Source of the DNA: Erythrobasidium yunnanense | Taxonomy: Eukaryota; Basidiomycota; Cystobasidiomycetes; Erythrobasidiales; Erythrobasidiaceae | Assembly: GCA_001600175.1 (NCBI GenBank) | Contig: BCJC01000001.1 | Coordinates: 3,333,652 to 3,397,651 of the forward strand | Direction of reading: 5' to 3' | DNA length: 64,000 bases | In this document: one piece after another, positions 1 through 9,411 of the stretch | How positions within the stretch are numbered: position 1 is the first letter of the stretch | Layout of the letters: every line of letters begins with the position of its first letter | Made by a program: the position numbers and the translations under genes | The notes under the pieces: generated by a model | What the model saw: only the letters and a program-made list of their open reading frames with translations | Database searches by the model: none | What the model was told of the DNA's origin: nothing

Positions 1-1331
1 AGCGCCGTTCTTTGACCAGAAGTAATCCTTCGAGTCGAGGTCATATGTGCGTTTCTGCAGCTTGCCTTGTTCGGGAGACTAGGACGAGTGTCAAAGTTGC
101 GCTTTTCTTGCTGTACGGCAGAGGGCTCACATCGACTGTCACCCGGTTAAGCTTGATCTCCAGAACATCGTTCACAAGCGCTTGATATGACCAAGAGTGC
201 GCCACCATAGGTATGAGATCAAGATTTCTGTCCAGAATAATAAGAACTGCGACAGCATGTTCGTATAAGCAGCCGCATAATCGTTTCTCGCGCTAATCAG
301 GCTTACCCGGCCGCGTGAAGCTACTCGAGCTGCCTTCGCTGAACACATTCCCTGTCCGCGAGTGTACGAGGTCTTTCAGTCTCGCATCCAGCTTATGCGC
401 AACCATCTCTGCTGCATTTCCCCTCGGACACCGAATGATAGGCACTTGGCCTAATGTCGCGACTACGTTCAGCAAGCCTAGCGCAACTTTGTCCACCACA
501 GCTTCAATATCTGATTCCGTCGCTTTCGGGTCATTCAGAAGTTCGTATATCGTCCTCGACTCTTTCAGGTTCGTCGCAGTTGGTGCGGGTAGCGCTTTCT
601 GCTGATTTGATGAAGTGGAAGATGATGAAGATGATGGAGGAAGTAAGAGAGAAAAGAGAGTAGGTTCCAGAACTACAAAATCGAGGTATTGATCCCAGAC
701 TTGCTCGACGAATTCAAGGGAATTGCTCGATGCGACCAAGCTTGAGAACTCTTCTAACAATGCACGAGGAAGAATGGAAGTGAAGTTGACGTAGGTGGAT
801 TCGTAGAGGTTTTTTTGGAGGTCCTGCGAGCGTTCACGTCCCAAGGTCAGTCCGCTGTGCTTGGCTTCTTGGGCCGTTGTTCGCGACTCAAACATACTTC
901 TCCTATACGTTTGATGTTTTCTGAAGTAGGAGAGACGAAGTATACTGCTGGAACATCAGGTAGCGGCGGCCGGTCTGCATGCAGTTGCCTGAGCATTCGC
1001 AACAATCAGCACGTCGCCGCGATTCACACTGTTCTAAGCATATTTCCACGCACATATGCAGCGTTACGCCGTTATCGCGCAGATCTTGCACCCTCAACGT
1101 AGTCGCTACTACATCCTGAGCGCGCTGGTCCAGAATGAGCACCTTCCACGTTGGCAGCGGCAGCGCGAGCGATGGATCCGAAGCCAAGCCAGCTAGAGGA
1201 CCAGCTGAGCCGTGGCCATTTGAGGTTGAGCTTGAAGCTGGCGCAGGAGCGTTGAAGTTCAATAGCGAAAGTAGCGTAGACACTTGACGGTCGCGCAACG
1301 AAGGCGACGCAGAGTCAAGCGAGACAGACAT
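1..1331 (-). CDS. SLY1: Sly1-type SM protein (Sec1 family), partial
   Basis: Sec1/Munc18-family protein that binds the syntaxin Sed5 and supports SNARE fusion in ER-Golgi traffic (family knowledge). The first exon opens with the Sly1 N-terminal block ([18 protein letters not shown], then WKVLILD and [14 protein letters not shown]). Later exons carry [48 protein letters not shown] and [19 protein letters not shown], which follow yeast Sly1 in order. Introns inferred from splice signals lie at about 989-1053, 824-897 and 247-306, with a fourth near 66-130. The gene runs off the left edge, so only about the N-terminal 40-45 percent is present. The start at 1331 is the first ATG before the conserved block. 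Identification is firm. Confidence 0.93.
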
Positions 1332-1493
1332 CTCAGAGTAGATGCTGGCTTGCTGCCGCGAAGGTTAATGTATGTAGAAGTATCGCAAGAAGGGCAAGGC
1401 ACGAAGGTGTCGTATGTACAGCCCAAGCGATGAATGGTAACAACAACAGTATACTCCCCCTGCACTTTCTATTCTCCGAGCATGACTTGACTA

Positions 1494-3381
1494 CTACGGA
1501 CGGTCGGAGATCTAAAGTCGCGTACAACTTCAGCGTGATCCGTTCGCGACTTATAAGGATTGCACTTACGGGCCAGCCATGATATGTAGGATGCAGCACA
1601 TCTACTGCGAACTTCGAGAACGTGGACTAGAAGCTGAAATCAGCGAGGTTCTCGATGCACATAGGATAGGCTTACCCCCGATGTCCCGACAATATCCCTT
1701 CCTTTGGCAGCTATCATAGCATCCATGAATGGATAAAAGAATTGAGCAAGGTGCACTCCATCCTCCTTGTTCTTCAGGTATTGTAGCTGGGCGAACCCCG
1801 GTATAGGCTCCGTGTTGAGCTTCGTCGCTGTTGGCGCAGAGACGTCGTTAAGCGTGAAGATGCATGGGAAAGTGTTGTAGAAGACGGCCAGTGCCGGATC
1901 CGAAGTAGGTATGCGACTATCGGTAGCTAGGTAGATTGGCGTATTGAGCACGAGCAGCTTTGGGTCTGTATGAAGCGGGCGCCGGCACTGCAATGAGGTA
2001 GTTAACAGCATATCCTCTCTTCTGGATACCAAGGCCAGAGGTTGCAGAGACCGATGAGGGTCATTGGCTGAATAGCGCTTCGCTAAGCTGGCATTGCGAA
2101 GAGGTGCCAACTCCTCTGTCTTCGCATTGTACCTCACTTCTTCCCCTTCTTTGACTTCCTTTCTATCCGCGTCTCCGTTGTGCGAGTTGTCTCTATGCAG
2201 TCTTTCGCAGGTCACAGTCGCTAGACCCAGCTTGCTTTTGCAAAGCGACATAAACAGTTTCTTCGAGTTCACAAGCGCATTCTGCTGGAAGACTCCATCT
2301 CCCAACCTGAAATGGACGCTCAAGTACGCATTGCTGCCGCCAAGTCTGTCTCGAACCAGATCGGTGAGATTGTCCAGGATGGGATGGCGGAAGATCATGC
2401 TTTGTCTAACCAAGGTTTGTACCTTCTTGTTTTCGGGCTTCGTAAGTCGCAGCCTTGTACTGCCGAAAAGTGTACCAAAATGCACGACCTTATAATCCAC
2501 GGAAGCTTTTCGCAGGGTGTCTATGTCCAGTTTGCCCATGAATTTGCCCAGTGGCTCTGTATCATCCGATGTATCGTATATCTTGTAGTCATAGAGCCTT
2601 TCATCCCTCAGATAGTATATGTCTTCACTCGAATCGATACCCAGATTCTCCTTCATCCAGCTATACGATGTGTCCCATCGCTCTACCAATGGCTGTACTT
2701 TCGCTATCCTCTCGAGCTCCACCAAGAAGTCCCACGAAACGACCGTATAGTCCCAGTAATCCGCTAAGCATTCTTGCGGAACCGGTACACTACTGGACAT
2801 GTTCTTGCAATGCATCAAGCCTGTTTTGCGGGCTTGAAGAAGACGATCATACATCTTATCGAAGGAGATGAAGGGAATAGCATGCCCTAGCCAGACGGGC
2901 GGGACTAGCAAAGTTCGACCAAGCATGTGCGCGACAACAAGCGCGTTTTCCAGGGAGATCCGCTGGTTGTGGTAGCCCTGGAAGGGATCGTATCAGTGTT
3001 ATGCATGTGCGAGCAGGCATATTGACCTACACTGTGCGGAAAGTAGGCCATGAACTTCTCATCCGGCTTTCCTGAAGGCAGTCGCTGGACCGGCCTTGGA
3101 TCTAGCTCGACATCCTGGAGACTCGTTGAAGCCACTGGGATTGTACTCGTATCAATGCGTCCAGGCCGTCCAGACAGACCAAGACGTTCGAATAGCCGAG
3201 ACTTTGCAACAAGAAGCACGGCTGCCAGTAGAGTAAAGCATAGCAGCACCGTACGGCGTTTGAAAGACCATGGTGCTGCAGACTGCTTATGGCCTGGAAG
3301 GTAGTCGCGGTGGTGCGACAGCGAGATCTTGACGCCGGCAGTCTCGTCGCTGAGCGCTCTTCGCGTTCGCTTTGAAGCCAT
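1494..3381 (-). CDS. GDP-fucose protein O-fucosyltransferase-like type II membrane protein (CigA-like)
   Basis: Predicted 575-residue glycosyltransferase-like protein. A short basic cytosolic N-terminus is followed by one membrane anchor (about residues 45-60, TVLLCFTLLAAVLLVA) and a lumenal domain. This domain contains FPHSGYHNQRISLENAL, the GRTLLVPPVWLGHA block and YLSVHFRLGDG, which resembles the HxRxGD motif of the PF10250 O-fucosyltransferase clan. The tail SKFAVDVLHPTYHGWP is also typical of the fungal CigA-like group. Four exons are inferred (3381-3031, 2977-1676, 1626-1570, 1511-1494) and they join in frame. The last 18-nt exon rests only on an acceptor and an in-frame stop, so the exact C-terminus is uncertain. 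The gene diverges from the amine oxidase at 3649. Acceptor protein and sugar are not predictable. Confidence 0.7.
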
Positions 3382-3648
3382 GTTCCGGCAGCGGTGCAGT
3401 CATCAGGAAGGCAGAAGTCGGTGTCTTGCTATAAATCTCGTATGTACAGGCCGGGAATGTACAAAGTCAGTGGTCAGAATGAGCAAGGAGCTGTCTTGAC
3501 TTTCGCGCAAATGACCAACCAATGTCTTTCGGCTGAGCAACGCGGATATACTGATGCTTTGGTCATCGATAAGCTGAACTGACTGACTACTCCTTCCCAC
3601 CTTGTCCTCCTACCAATCCTATCCATTTCTGACGCGTGCTGATCTATA

Positions 3649-5252
3649 ATGGGCATACTGACTTCTTCCGCAGCAGCGAAAGCTGGACCTTCATGCATCG
3701 TCATTGGAGCTGGCGTCTCTGGTCTGGCTGCTGCTCAAGCTTTGGTTCGCGCTGGTGTCAGAGTCACCGTCCTCGAGGCACGAAATCGCATAGGCGGCAG
3801 GACACATACGGTCGTAGATGAGAGGCTTGGAGTCCCTATGGATTTGGGAGCAAGGTAAGCGTAATTCCAGACATTCTGCCTTGTTTGCTGACCGAACGCT
3901 GTCGGTTTTGAAGCTTCATACACGGTCTAGCTGGCAACCCGCTCCATGCATTGGCCAAGCAGCACAACCTCGCTCTATATCGTGCAGGCGCTCCAGACCA
4001 GCAAGTATCGTACATCTATGGCCCCGACGGTCCGCCCATCGATCAAGATCTGGCAGATAGGCTCGGTCATAACAGCCTGATGACCCTCTTTGGCACTACT
4101 GAAGCCTATGCTCAAGATAGAGCGGACGCTATACCTGCTGCTTCAGACAGTCTGGCCACGTACATCCTGGACTCCGATGAAAGCACCCTTTTTGGAGGCT
4201 TGAAGAACGAGACGGAGAAAGGCTTCGCAAGGGCAATGAGCGAGTCTTGGGATGGTTGGATGGGCGCAGAGCTGAGAGACGTCAGCTTGAGATACTGGCA
4301 ATCGGATGTCACGTACGGAGGACCCGATGCGACTATCACAAATGGCTACAGAGGCATCTACCAGCCGATGGCAGACGAGATCGTGAAGCATCAGGAGTCT
4401 ACGATACTGCTCTCAGAAGAGGTAACAGGCATCAGGCTCGACGAAGATGGCGACAGCGTCACTATCGAAACCAAGTCTGTCGCAGCCGATCAGCCAGAGA
4501 AGAGGAAATCGTACCAGGCCGACTTCTGTGTATGCACCATACCTTTAGGTGTTCTCAAGCACAGGCCACCAACCTTCACGCCTCCTCTGCCAAAGAGACA
4601 TGTCGATGCCACCGAGCGTCTCGGCATGGGTCTGCTCAACAAGATCATCGTGACTTACGAGAAGTGCTTCTGGCCGCAGAAACAATCCTTCATTACTTTC
4701 CTACCTTCAAAAGCATCTGAAGCTTTCATACCTATGCTTGCGAATCGCGGTCTCTTCGCTCAGAATTACAAGCCTATAAAAGCCAAGAACACGCTCGTAT
4801 TCTACTGTGGTGCAAAGCTCGGATCAGAGATAGAGAAGAAGACAGATAAAGAAGTAGAAGAGGGAATACACTCTATACTAGCTCATCACTTCAAGCACGA
4901 CAATCCCGATTTTCCAGATAAGCCGCAGAGCGTAATTGTGACTCGCTGGGAAAGCGATCCGTACTCGTATGGCTCGTATTCGTACGTCAAGCCTACGAAA
5001 GAAGGGGCGAAGGAGATGTCTACGCCTTACGATTTCGCGGAGCTCGGCAGACCGCTCTGGGACAATAGACTGTTCTTTGCTGGGGAGGCTACAGATCCGG
5101 ATCATTATGTGGGTAAGACAATCGGTGCCGTAGTAGCAAAGCTGACTTTACGCGTATAGGCCACTGTTCATGGGCCCCTGATTACCGGGCAACGGGCTGC
5201 TCAGCGTATACTGGATTCAATCGAAGCTGAAGCGTTGGAGACGGAGGAGTAA
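3649..5252 (+). CDS. FAD-dependent amine oxidase (polyamine oxidase / LSD1-like)
   Basis: Flavin amine oxidase of 497 residues. The N-terminal Rossmann motif [15 protein letters not shown] is followed by [14 protein letters not shown] and, across intron 1 (3855-3913), the [13 protein letters not shown] block that binds FAD. The C-terminus carries [19 protein letters not shown], the second FAD-contact motif of polyamine oxidases and LSD1-type demethylases. Intron 2 (5109-5159) lies inside this motif, and splicing at GTGGGT restores the conserved ATVHG. No SWIRM domain precedes the oxidase domain. A compact polyamine oxidase (Fms1-like) is therefore more likely than a chromatin LSD1. No signal peptide or terminal SKL signal was seen. 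Confidence 0.85.
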
Positions 5253-5441
5253 ATTGGCTATGTGAAAACTAATGTGTTCAGGCCTCTGCAAGGATAGCCT
5301 CGTTACACATTGATCGCTTCGGAGGACACACGCTCAGCTAAATCTTGTACTGGGCAGTACGAAGCGAATGCGAGCGGGACAGCGAGAGAGATATGAAAAC
5401 TGAACGCAAGTTCATAGCGTGTCGTCGATCGGAATGCTTGC
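5253..5441. other. Convergent intergenic region, no gene seen
   Basis: Short spacer between the convergent stops of the amine oxidase and the first gene of the four-copy family. It presumably holds both 3' ends. No feature recognised. Confidence 0.5.
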
Positions 5442-5777
5442 TTACTTCCGACTGCGCCGCTCGTTGGCCTTCTGTAGACGTCTTATGTCTCTCGGGTACA
5501 TAACCTCGACAACCAGCTTATGTGGATCAGTGTCGTCCGGATTAGTGAGCCGGGTACCGATGAGTTTGCGATTTTCGAGGTAGTACCAGTATTTCCGCGG
5601 CAGCACCAGGACGTGCCCATTGATACGAACCAAATCGAAGCGAAACCATATCTTATCAACATCGGACTGCCCTAGTACGGCGAAGTTGACTTTCGGAAAG
5701 GGTACTCGGAACTGTCTTCTTTGTGAGGCTTCATAAGGGTGTTCATGCGCGTATTGGTCCACTTGATCTGCGCTCAT
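5442..5777 (-). CDS. Unrecognised family U1, copy 1 (short form)
   Basis: Single-exon protein of 111 residues with no recognised domain. Its core (VRINGHVLVLPRKYWYY, then a Leu-rich turn, LTNPDDTDPHKLVVEV) aligns with the 8432-9304 gene (VRLSGRVLMLPEEYWFY, LISDPFEPHKVLVKRL). The N-terminal half also aligns (VPFPKVNFAVLGQSDVDKIW against TPVSFIVRDQADVEHI). It ends in a basic tail (RRLQKANERRSRK) but lacks the acidic-aromatic C-terminal segment of the other copies. It may be a minimal or truncated member. A 13-nt block shared with two sister genes lies about 70 bp upstream (5847-5859). Function unknown. Confidence 0.7.
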   Translation of the reverse strand: MSADQVDQYAHEHPYEASQRRQFRVPFPKVNFAVLGQSDVDKIWFRFDLVRINGHVLVLPRKYWYYLENRKLIGTRLTNPDDTDPHKLVVEVMYPRDIRRLQKANERRSRK

Positions 5778-6237
5778 GTTGTGTTAAGTGGCAGATTGCT
5801 TTGAGCTTTGATCCTTGCGCAAAGGCAGGAGAGGCCTGTATGTGAAAGCGAAGACAAGCTAGCTTGAAGACAGGGCTTTGGGGACTTCATATTCACACGT
5901 CAAACACAATACTTGTGAGTCGACCATTAAGCATCACTTTTGCTATGACTCGCTGTTCCTTTCATGGGCATTTGAACAGAGTTTTCGGCAGTAGCAGCAG
6001 GAGGCAGGGCGACGATGAGCGGGCAGCATGCAGACAACGTGAATCACACAGAATCTCGGCGTATTTAGGGAGCCATTCGCTTATTTGGACTCCGCTCTAT
6101 CCTGCTGTCTAACTGGCAATCAGCTGGCACATCAGGTATGAACAGATTGAAGGCGGTGAACAAGTTGAAGACTGCTGAGACTGGTCGTGAACATGTGAAG
6201 CTGTGAAGATTCCGCACAACAGTGCCAGGAATACAGC
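5778..6237. other. Intergenic, upstream of U1 copy 1
   Basis: About 460 bp between U1 copies 1 and 2. It contains the shared upstream block at 5847-5859 and otherwise no supported gene. Short open frames here have no homologue in the neighbouring copies. Confidence 0.5.
5847..5859 (-). promoter_or_regulatory. Shared upstream block of U1 family (site 1)
   Basis: The plus-strand sequence AGCGAAGACAAGC (GCTTGTCTTCGCT in the sense of the gene) lies 70-82 bp before the ATG at 5777. The same or nearly the same block precedes the ATGs at 6947 and 8136. It may be a conserved promoter or 5' UTR element, or residual identity from duplication. Confidence 0.4.
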
Positions 6238-6947
6238 TTATTGGTGAAGCCGTCTTTTCTTTCTCCCGTGACGCCTAGCGTTCGGCGCTCGTCTTGATAA
6301 TGATTTGGGATAGAAGTCTTCGTCGTCTGTCCATGACTCGCCGCTGGCACTGCCCTTGCGTGCTTTTCTCGAGTCATAGTATTGTTCGTCGCCTGTCCAC
6401 GAACCGACGCTTCTCTAAGCCCTCTCCTCATGATGCAAATGGCTGTCCCCATAGCTGCCTATGGATCTGTTGCGTCGAGCTCGCGATATTTGGGCCTGCC
6501 GGCCATGCACTTCGGGATCCAACTCTGCCCTGGCTGCCAGACCGTTGGAACTCGATGGCCAAGCGAATCAATAACATAATCACGGGACCCTCTTCCTGAA
6601 CTGCCTGAGCAACCTCTCATCGTCGGGCAAGGAGCAGTAGGCGGATATCGGGACGGTCGCTGCGCCTGACTTGCGCGGTGTTCGGATGCGGCTGCCCCGT
6701 CTGTGAGGTGCTCGACTAAGATTGCCTTAAGATTCTTGGGATTCGGTCGGAGCTGAGTATTGAGAAGTGACGCTGTCGACTGATAGTTCCAATGCGCTTG
6801 GGGCAGGCGATATTCATTGTCTCCAATCTGTATGTAGCCGACACGGGGCGAGTGGATGCTGTTCATATCCTCCAAAGATACGATAAGGAGGCCTGGACCC
6901 TGAGGATATCGAGCACGAGACTGGCGGTCTGGACGACGAGGAGCCAT
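6238..6947 (-). CDS. Unrecognised family U1, copy 2
   Basis: Two-exon gene inferred by comparison with its neighbours. Exon 1 (6947 to about 6512) encodes a core with EYRLPQAHWNYQ, LLNTQLRPNP and AILVEHL, matching EYRLPAEYHGYS, LRNTQLVSDP and ALLVIPL of the 7465-8136 gene, followed by TVWQPGQSWIPK (STWTPGQLYVPQ in the sister). Exon 2 (about 6426 to 6238) encodes SWTGDEQYYDSRKAR and then SWTDDEDFYPK, so the C-terminal acidic-aromatic motif occurs twice. It ends in a strongly basic tail (RRHGRKKRRLHQ). The donor, near 6512, is uncertain. Function unknown; a nucleic-acid-binding role for the basic tail would be speculation. Confidence 0.6.
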
Positions 6948-6983
6948 TCTGGAGTGGACTTATCTGTTAGGCTCAGGTGAAGA

Positions 6984-6995
6984 GTGAAGACAAGC
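6984..6995 (-). promoter_or_regulatory. Shared upstream block of U1 family (site 2)
   Basis: GTGAAGACAAGC on the plus strand, 37-48 bp upstream of the ATG at 6947. It corresponds to the block at 5847 and 8169. Confidence 0.4.
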
Positions 6996-7047
6996 GTCAA
7001 TACATACGCTGCGCTGTAATGCTCTTTCTTCGAGCAGGATCTACGGA

Positions 7048-7140
7048 GAAGCAGCGAGTAGCTCGCAAAGCTCACAGCTTCCCGTTTGACCATCAAACGC
7101 CTTTATCTGCTGATGTGAATCTGGAGAATCTCGACGGGAA
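7048..7140 (-). repeat. Duplicated upstream region of U1 copies (left copy)
   Basis: This roughly 93-bp stretch aligns with 8229-8324 (shared AGAAGCAGC, CCGTTTGAC, TTTATC..CTGATGTG and GGGAA blocks). It lies about 100-193 bp upstream of the ATG at 6947, and its partner lies about 93-188 bp upstream of the ATG at 8136. The promoter region was therefore duplicated together with the gene. Confidence 0.7.
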
Positions 7141-7349
7141 CGAGTGAAGTCTCGGCCGGCTGCCATCGCTGCGGAAAGCTTCTCGCGCACGGAGTATGCA
7201 GGTAAACAGTCCGTCTTCGGCCATTGTGTACACTTTAGACGTTCCATAAGTGATTAGACTTAGCGGTAGGTGGATGCTATTCTACTTTGCTGATGACATC
7301 GCCAAAGCAGCTTTCGGCGCGGCATCCAATCTGGCCCGATGGTGAAGCA

Positions 7350-7430
7350 CTACCGTCTTTCCTGCTCGTGCTTCTTTCGCTCTCTCGTAGCTTTGTCTAC
7401 CGTCTTCAAATGTGTTGGAAATAAGTCTTC
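7350..7430 (-). pseudogene. Stranded U1-type 3' exon remnant
   Basis: Downstream of the stop of copy 3, in another frame, the minus strand encodes YEDLFPTHLKTVDKATRER followed by a basic tail. It closely resembles HEDFYPTHWKKAGKAERKRK at the end of the 8432-9304 gene, and the nucleotides match well. It is either a leftover 3' exon from an earlier duplication or an alternative last exon of copy 3. Neither splice signal is convincing, so a relic is favoured. Confidence 0.5.
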
Positions 7431-7464
7431 ATAGAGCCGTGTACAACGTCGTCGAGGGTACGAT

Positions 7465-8136
7465 CTACTGACGGTGGCTTTCGTGTTCTCGCCGGCGACG
7501 CTTAGCAGCGGCTCTGTGCGCTCTTCTCTCCTTTTTGGGATAGTATTCCTCATCTCCTGTCCATGAAGCGCCGCTACTGCTGCTCTCCCTTCTCGGATCA
7601 AGTGGCACACCGCCGTCAGCGTCGTCGCTACTGATAGATCCGGATCGTGATCGGACTGATGTCGTACGAGGCTGGTGGTGCGGATGATGGATTTGAGGTA
7701 CATAGAGCTGACCTGGCGTCCATGTGCTTTGGGTCGTGAAGCCATTAGGATCAAAGGCACGACCGTCTTGGGGGGTTCGTCTCGGCCCGCCTGACGGTCC
7801 TCGCGACATAGGAGCAGAGCCGATGGGTGGATGTCGATACAGTGGCTGCTGGTATAGGGGATATAGTCTAGGAAGTCTCGATGATCCAGCTGGGCCAAGC
7901 GGGATTACCAGTAGGGCTCCTGGATCGGAGGGATCCGATACCAGTTGAGTATTACGGAGTGATCCGCTGTAGGAATACCCATGGTATTCTGCTGGAAGAC
8001 GGTACTCCTGGCCCTTGATCTTTATAGTATCAGGTCGCGATGTCAACAGACTGCTTATATTGCCGTGTGGGCCTATCGTATGGTTTACGCGTGGCCTAGA
8101 TCTGTAGGGCGACTGATAGTACGGTTGGTAGGACAT
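7465..8136 (-). CDS. Unrecognised family U1, copy 3
   Basis: Single-exon protein of 223 residues. The N-terminus is rich in Tyr, Pro and Arg, then comes the family core (IKIKGQEYRLPAEYHGY, LRNTQLVSDPSDPGALLV). A Pro/Ser-rich middle with STWTPGQLYVPQ leads to a Ser-rich acidic stretch and the C-terminal motif SWTGDEEYYPKKERR, ending in a highly basic tail (KRRRREHESHRQ). No known domain, signal peptide or membrane segment was recognised. The upstream region is duplicated from copy 2. Function unknown. Confidence 0.7.
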   Translation of the reverse strand: MSYQPYYQSPYRSRPRVNHTIGPHGNISSLLTSRPDTIKIKGQEYRLPAEYHGYSYSGSLRNTQLVSDPSDPGALLVIPLGPAGSSRLPRLYPLYQQPLYRHPPIGSAPMSRGPSGGPRRTPQDGRAFDPNGFTTQSTWTPGQLYVPQIHHPHHQPRTTSVRSRSGSISSDDADGGVPLDPRRESSSSGASWTGDEEYYPKKERRAHRAAAKRRRREHESHRQ

Positions 8137-8168
8137 TATTCAACCCGCTTGTGTGTGCTCGCGTAGGG

Positions 8169-8181
8169 AGCGAAGACAAGC
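8169..8181 (-). promoter_or_regulatory. Shared upstream block of U1 family (site 3)
   Basis: AGCGAAGACAAGC on the plus strand, identical to 5847-5859, lies 33-45 bp before the ATG at 8136. Confidence 0.4.
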
Positions 8182-8228
8182 CCCACCCGGGCATTGCATT
8201 TCATACCTCTGCAGGGCACAATTTCTCA

Positions 8229-8324
8229 TAGAAGCAGCTGTAAGCTCTCGCGGCACACAGCCTGCCGTTTGACACCCTCAAGCCCTTTATCGTCTGATGT
8301 GTATTTTGGAAAATTTCGATGGGA
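8229..8324 (-). repeat. Duplicated upstream region of U1 copies (right copy)
   Basis: Partner of 7048-7140, at nearly the same distance from its own start codon (8136). The divergence, with several small indels, suggests an old duplication. Confidence 0.7.
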
Positions 8325-8431
8325 AGTCGATGCTTCGGCAATTTCTCTTGTATTTGGGAACTTTCAAGCAAAGGACAGCAACAGTCAGCGAAAAGACTCG
8401 AGACGGCGTACGAACCTGAATAGACTTACAA

Positions 8432-9304
8432 TCAGACAGTCTGAAGGGTATTCACTTGGTTTTCTAGGTGCTGCTTCTTCGAATAATGTCTCTTTCGCTT
8501 CCGCTCAGCTTTGCCTGCCTTCTTCCAGTGTGTAGGATAGAAGTCTTCATGCTCTGAAAGCGCTTCGCTACTACTACAGCTTCCCGTCTCGCACTCCGCG
8601 AGCTTGCTGCTGGCTCTCTGACCGGTAAGCAAGGCTGGTCTGTCCGCCCCGCAATAGCCAGCTGGAATGGACGCAGAAGAGGTCTGGCGATGAGCTTGTG
8701 GGATCGGAGAGGGTGTGCGCAGCGGTTCTCGGATTGTACTTTGCTGCAGCTGCCGCATCGAGGCAGTAGGATGGAACTCCTTCGCCGTAGGCTTCAGCCG
8801 GTGCGACTCCACGAGCCTGCCTACCCATCCCGTCTTAGCTTCTGTTGCTCCGGCTTGCGGTGCTATCTGCAGTGATGGTCTGTTGGCCTCTGTCTTGGCT
8901 GACTTGAGGTCGCGCCTTTGAGCGATCTTATCCGCCTGCCATTGCGCACGCTTGATTGTCCTACGGTCCTGTAACACTGCTTCTGCTGCGATAAGTGTGC
9001 TGCTACTCTCTGTCTTGCCAGGTAGGCGCTTGACGAGGACCTTATGTGGTTCAAAGGGATCCGAAATGAGGTGCGTATTGACGAGCTTGTCGGTATGGCG
9101 ATAGAACCAATACTCTTCTGGCAGCATCAGAACCCGTCCTGACAAGCGGACCTGGTTGACTGATTCTTGTATGTGTATGTGCTCAACGTCTGCCTGATCT
9201 CGTACGATGAATGAGACAGGTGTCTTTAGACGTCGGTAGAGCTCATACTTGGTGCTGCTGCTTGTGTTTACGGTGGCAGGACTAGACATGGCGGATCGTG
9301 GCAT
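8432..9304 (-). CDS. Unrecognised family U1, copy 4 (long form)
   Basis: Largest copy, about 290 residues in one exon. The N-terminal core (TPVSFIVRDQADVEHI, VRLSGRVLMLPEEYWFY, LISDPFEPHKVLVKRL) matches copy 1. A long Ser/Gln/Arg-rich middle follows, then the tail HEDFYPTHWKKAGKAERKRK. The start at 9304 is the first ATG in the frame; 9289 and 9277 are later options. Copies 1 and 4 form one subtype and copies 2 and 3 another. No known domain recognised. Confidence 0.7.
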   Translation of the reverse strand: MPRSAMSSPATVNTSSSTKYELYRRLKTPVSFIVRDQADVEHIHIQESVNQVRLSGRVLMLPEEYWFYRHTDKLVNTHLISDPFEPHKVLVKRLPGKTESSSTLIAAEAVLQDRRTIKRAQWQADKIAQRRDLKSAKTEANRPSLQIAPQAGATEAKTGWVGRLVESHRLKPTAKEFHPTASMRQLQQSTIREPLRTPSPIPQAHRQTSSASIPAGYCGADRPALLTGQRASSKLAECETGSCSSSEALSEHEDFYPTHWKKAGKAERKRKRHYSKKQHLENQVNTLQTV

Positions 9305-9411
9305 GCTTGAGAGCAAGAGGCTGCTTGCTATTGTCTAGGTGCGGCAGCTGACACAAGCGGGCTGTGCTGCTGCAGACCAAGGGGAGTTGGAGAGAAGATC
9401 TTGTCGAAGCT

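Larger units (their letters stand above)
6948..7464. other. Intergenic between U1 copies 2 and 3
   Basis: Holds the duplicated promoter block of copy 2 (7048-7140), a shared upstream block (6984-6995) and, at its left-copy side, a stranded exon-like segment (7350-7430). No intact gene is seen. Confidence 0.55.

Noticed and set aside
2094-2871. Plus-strand frames of 106-151 codons
   Set aside because: Antisense shadows of the O-fucosyltransferase-like gene.
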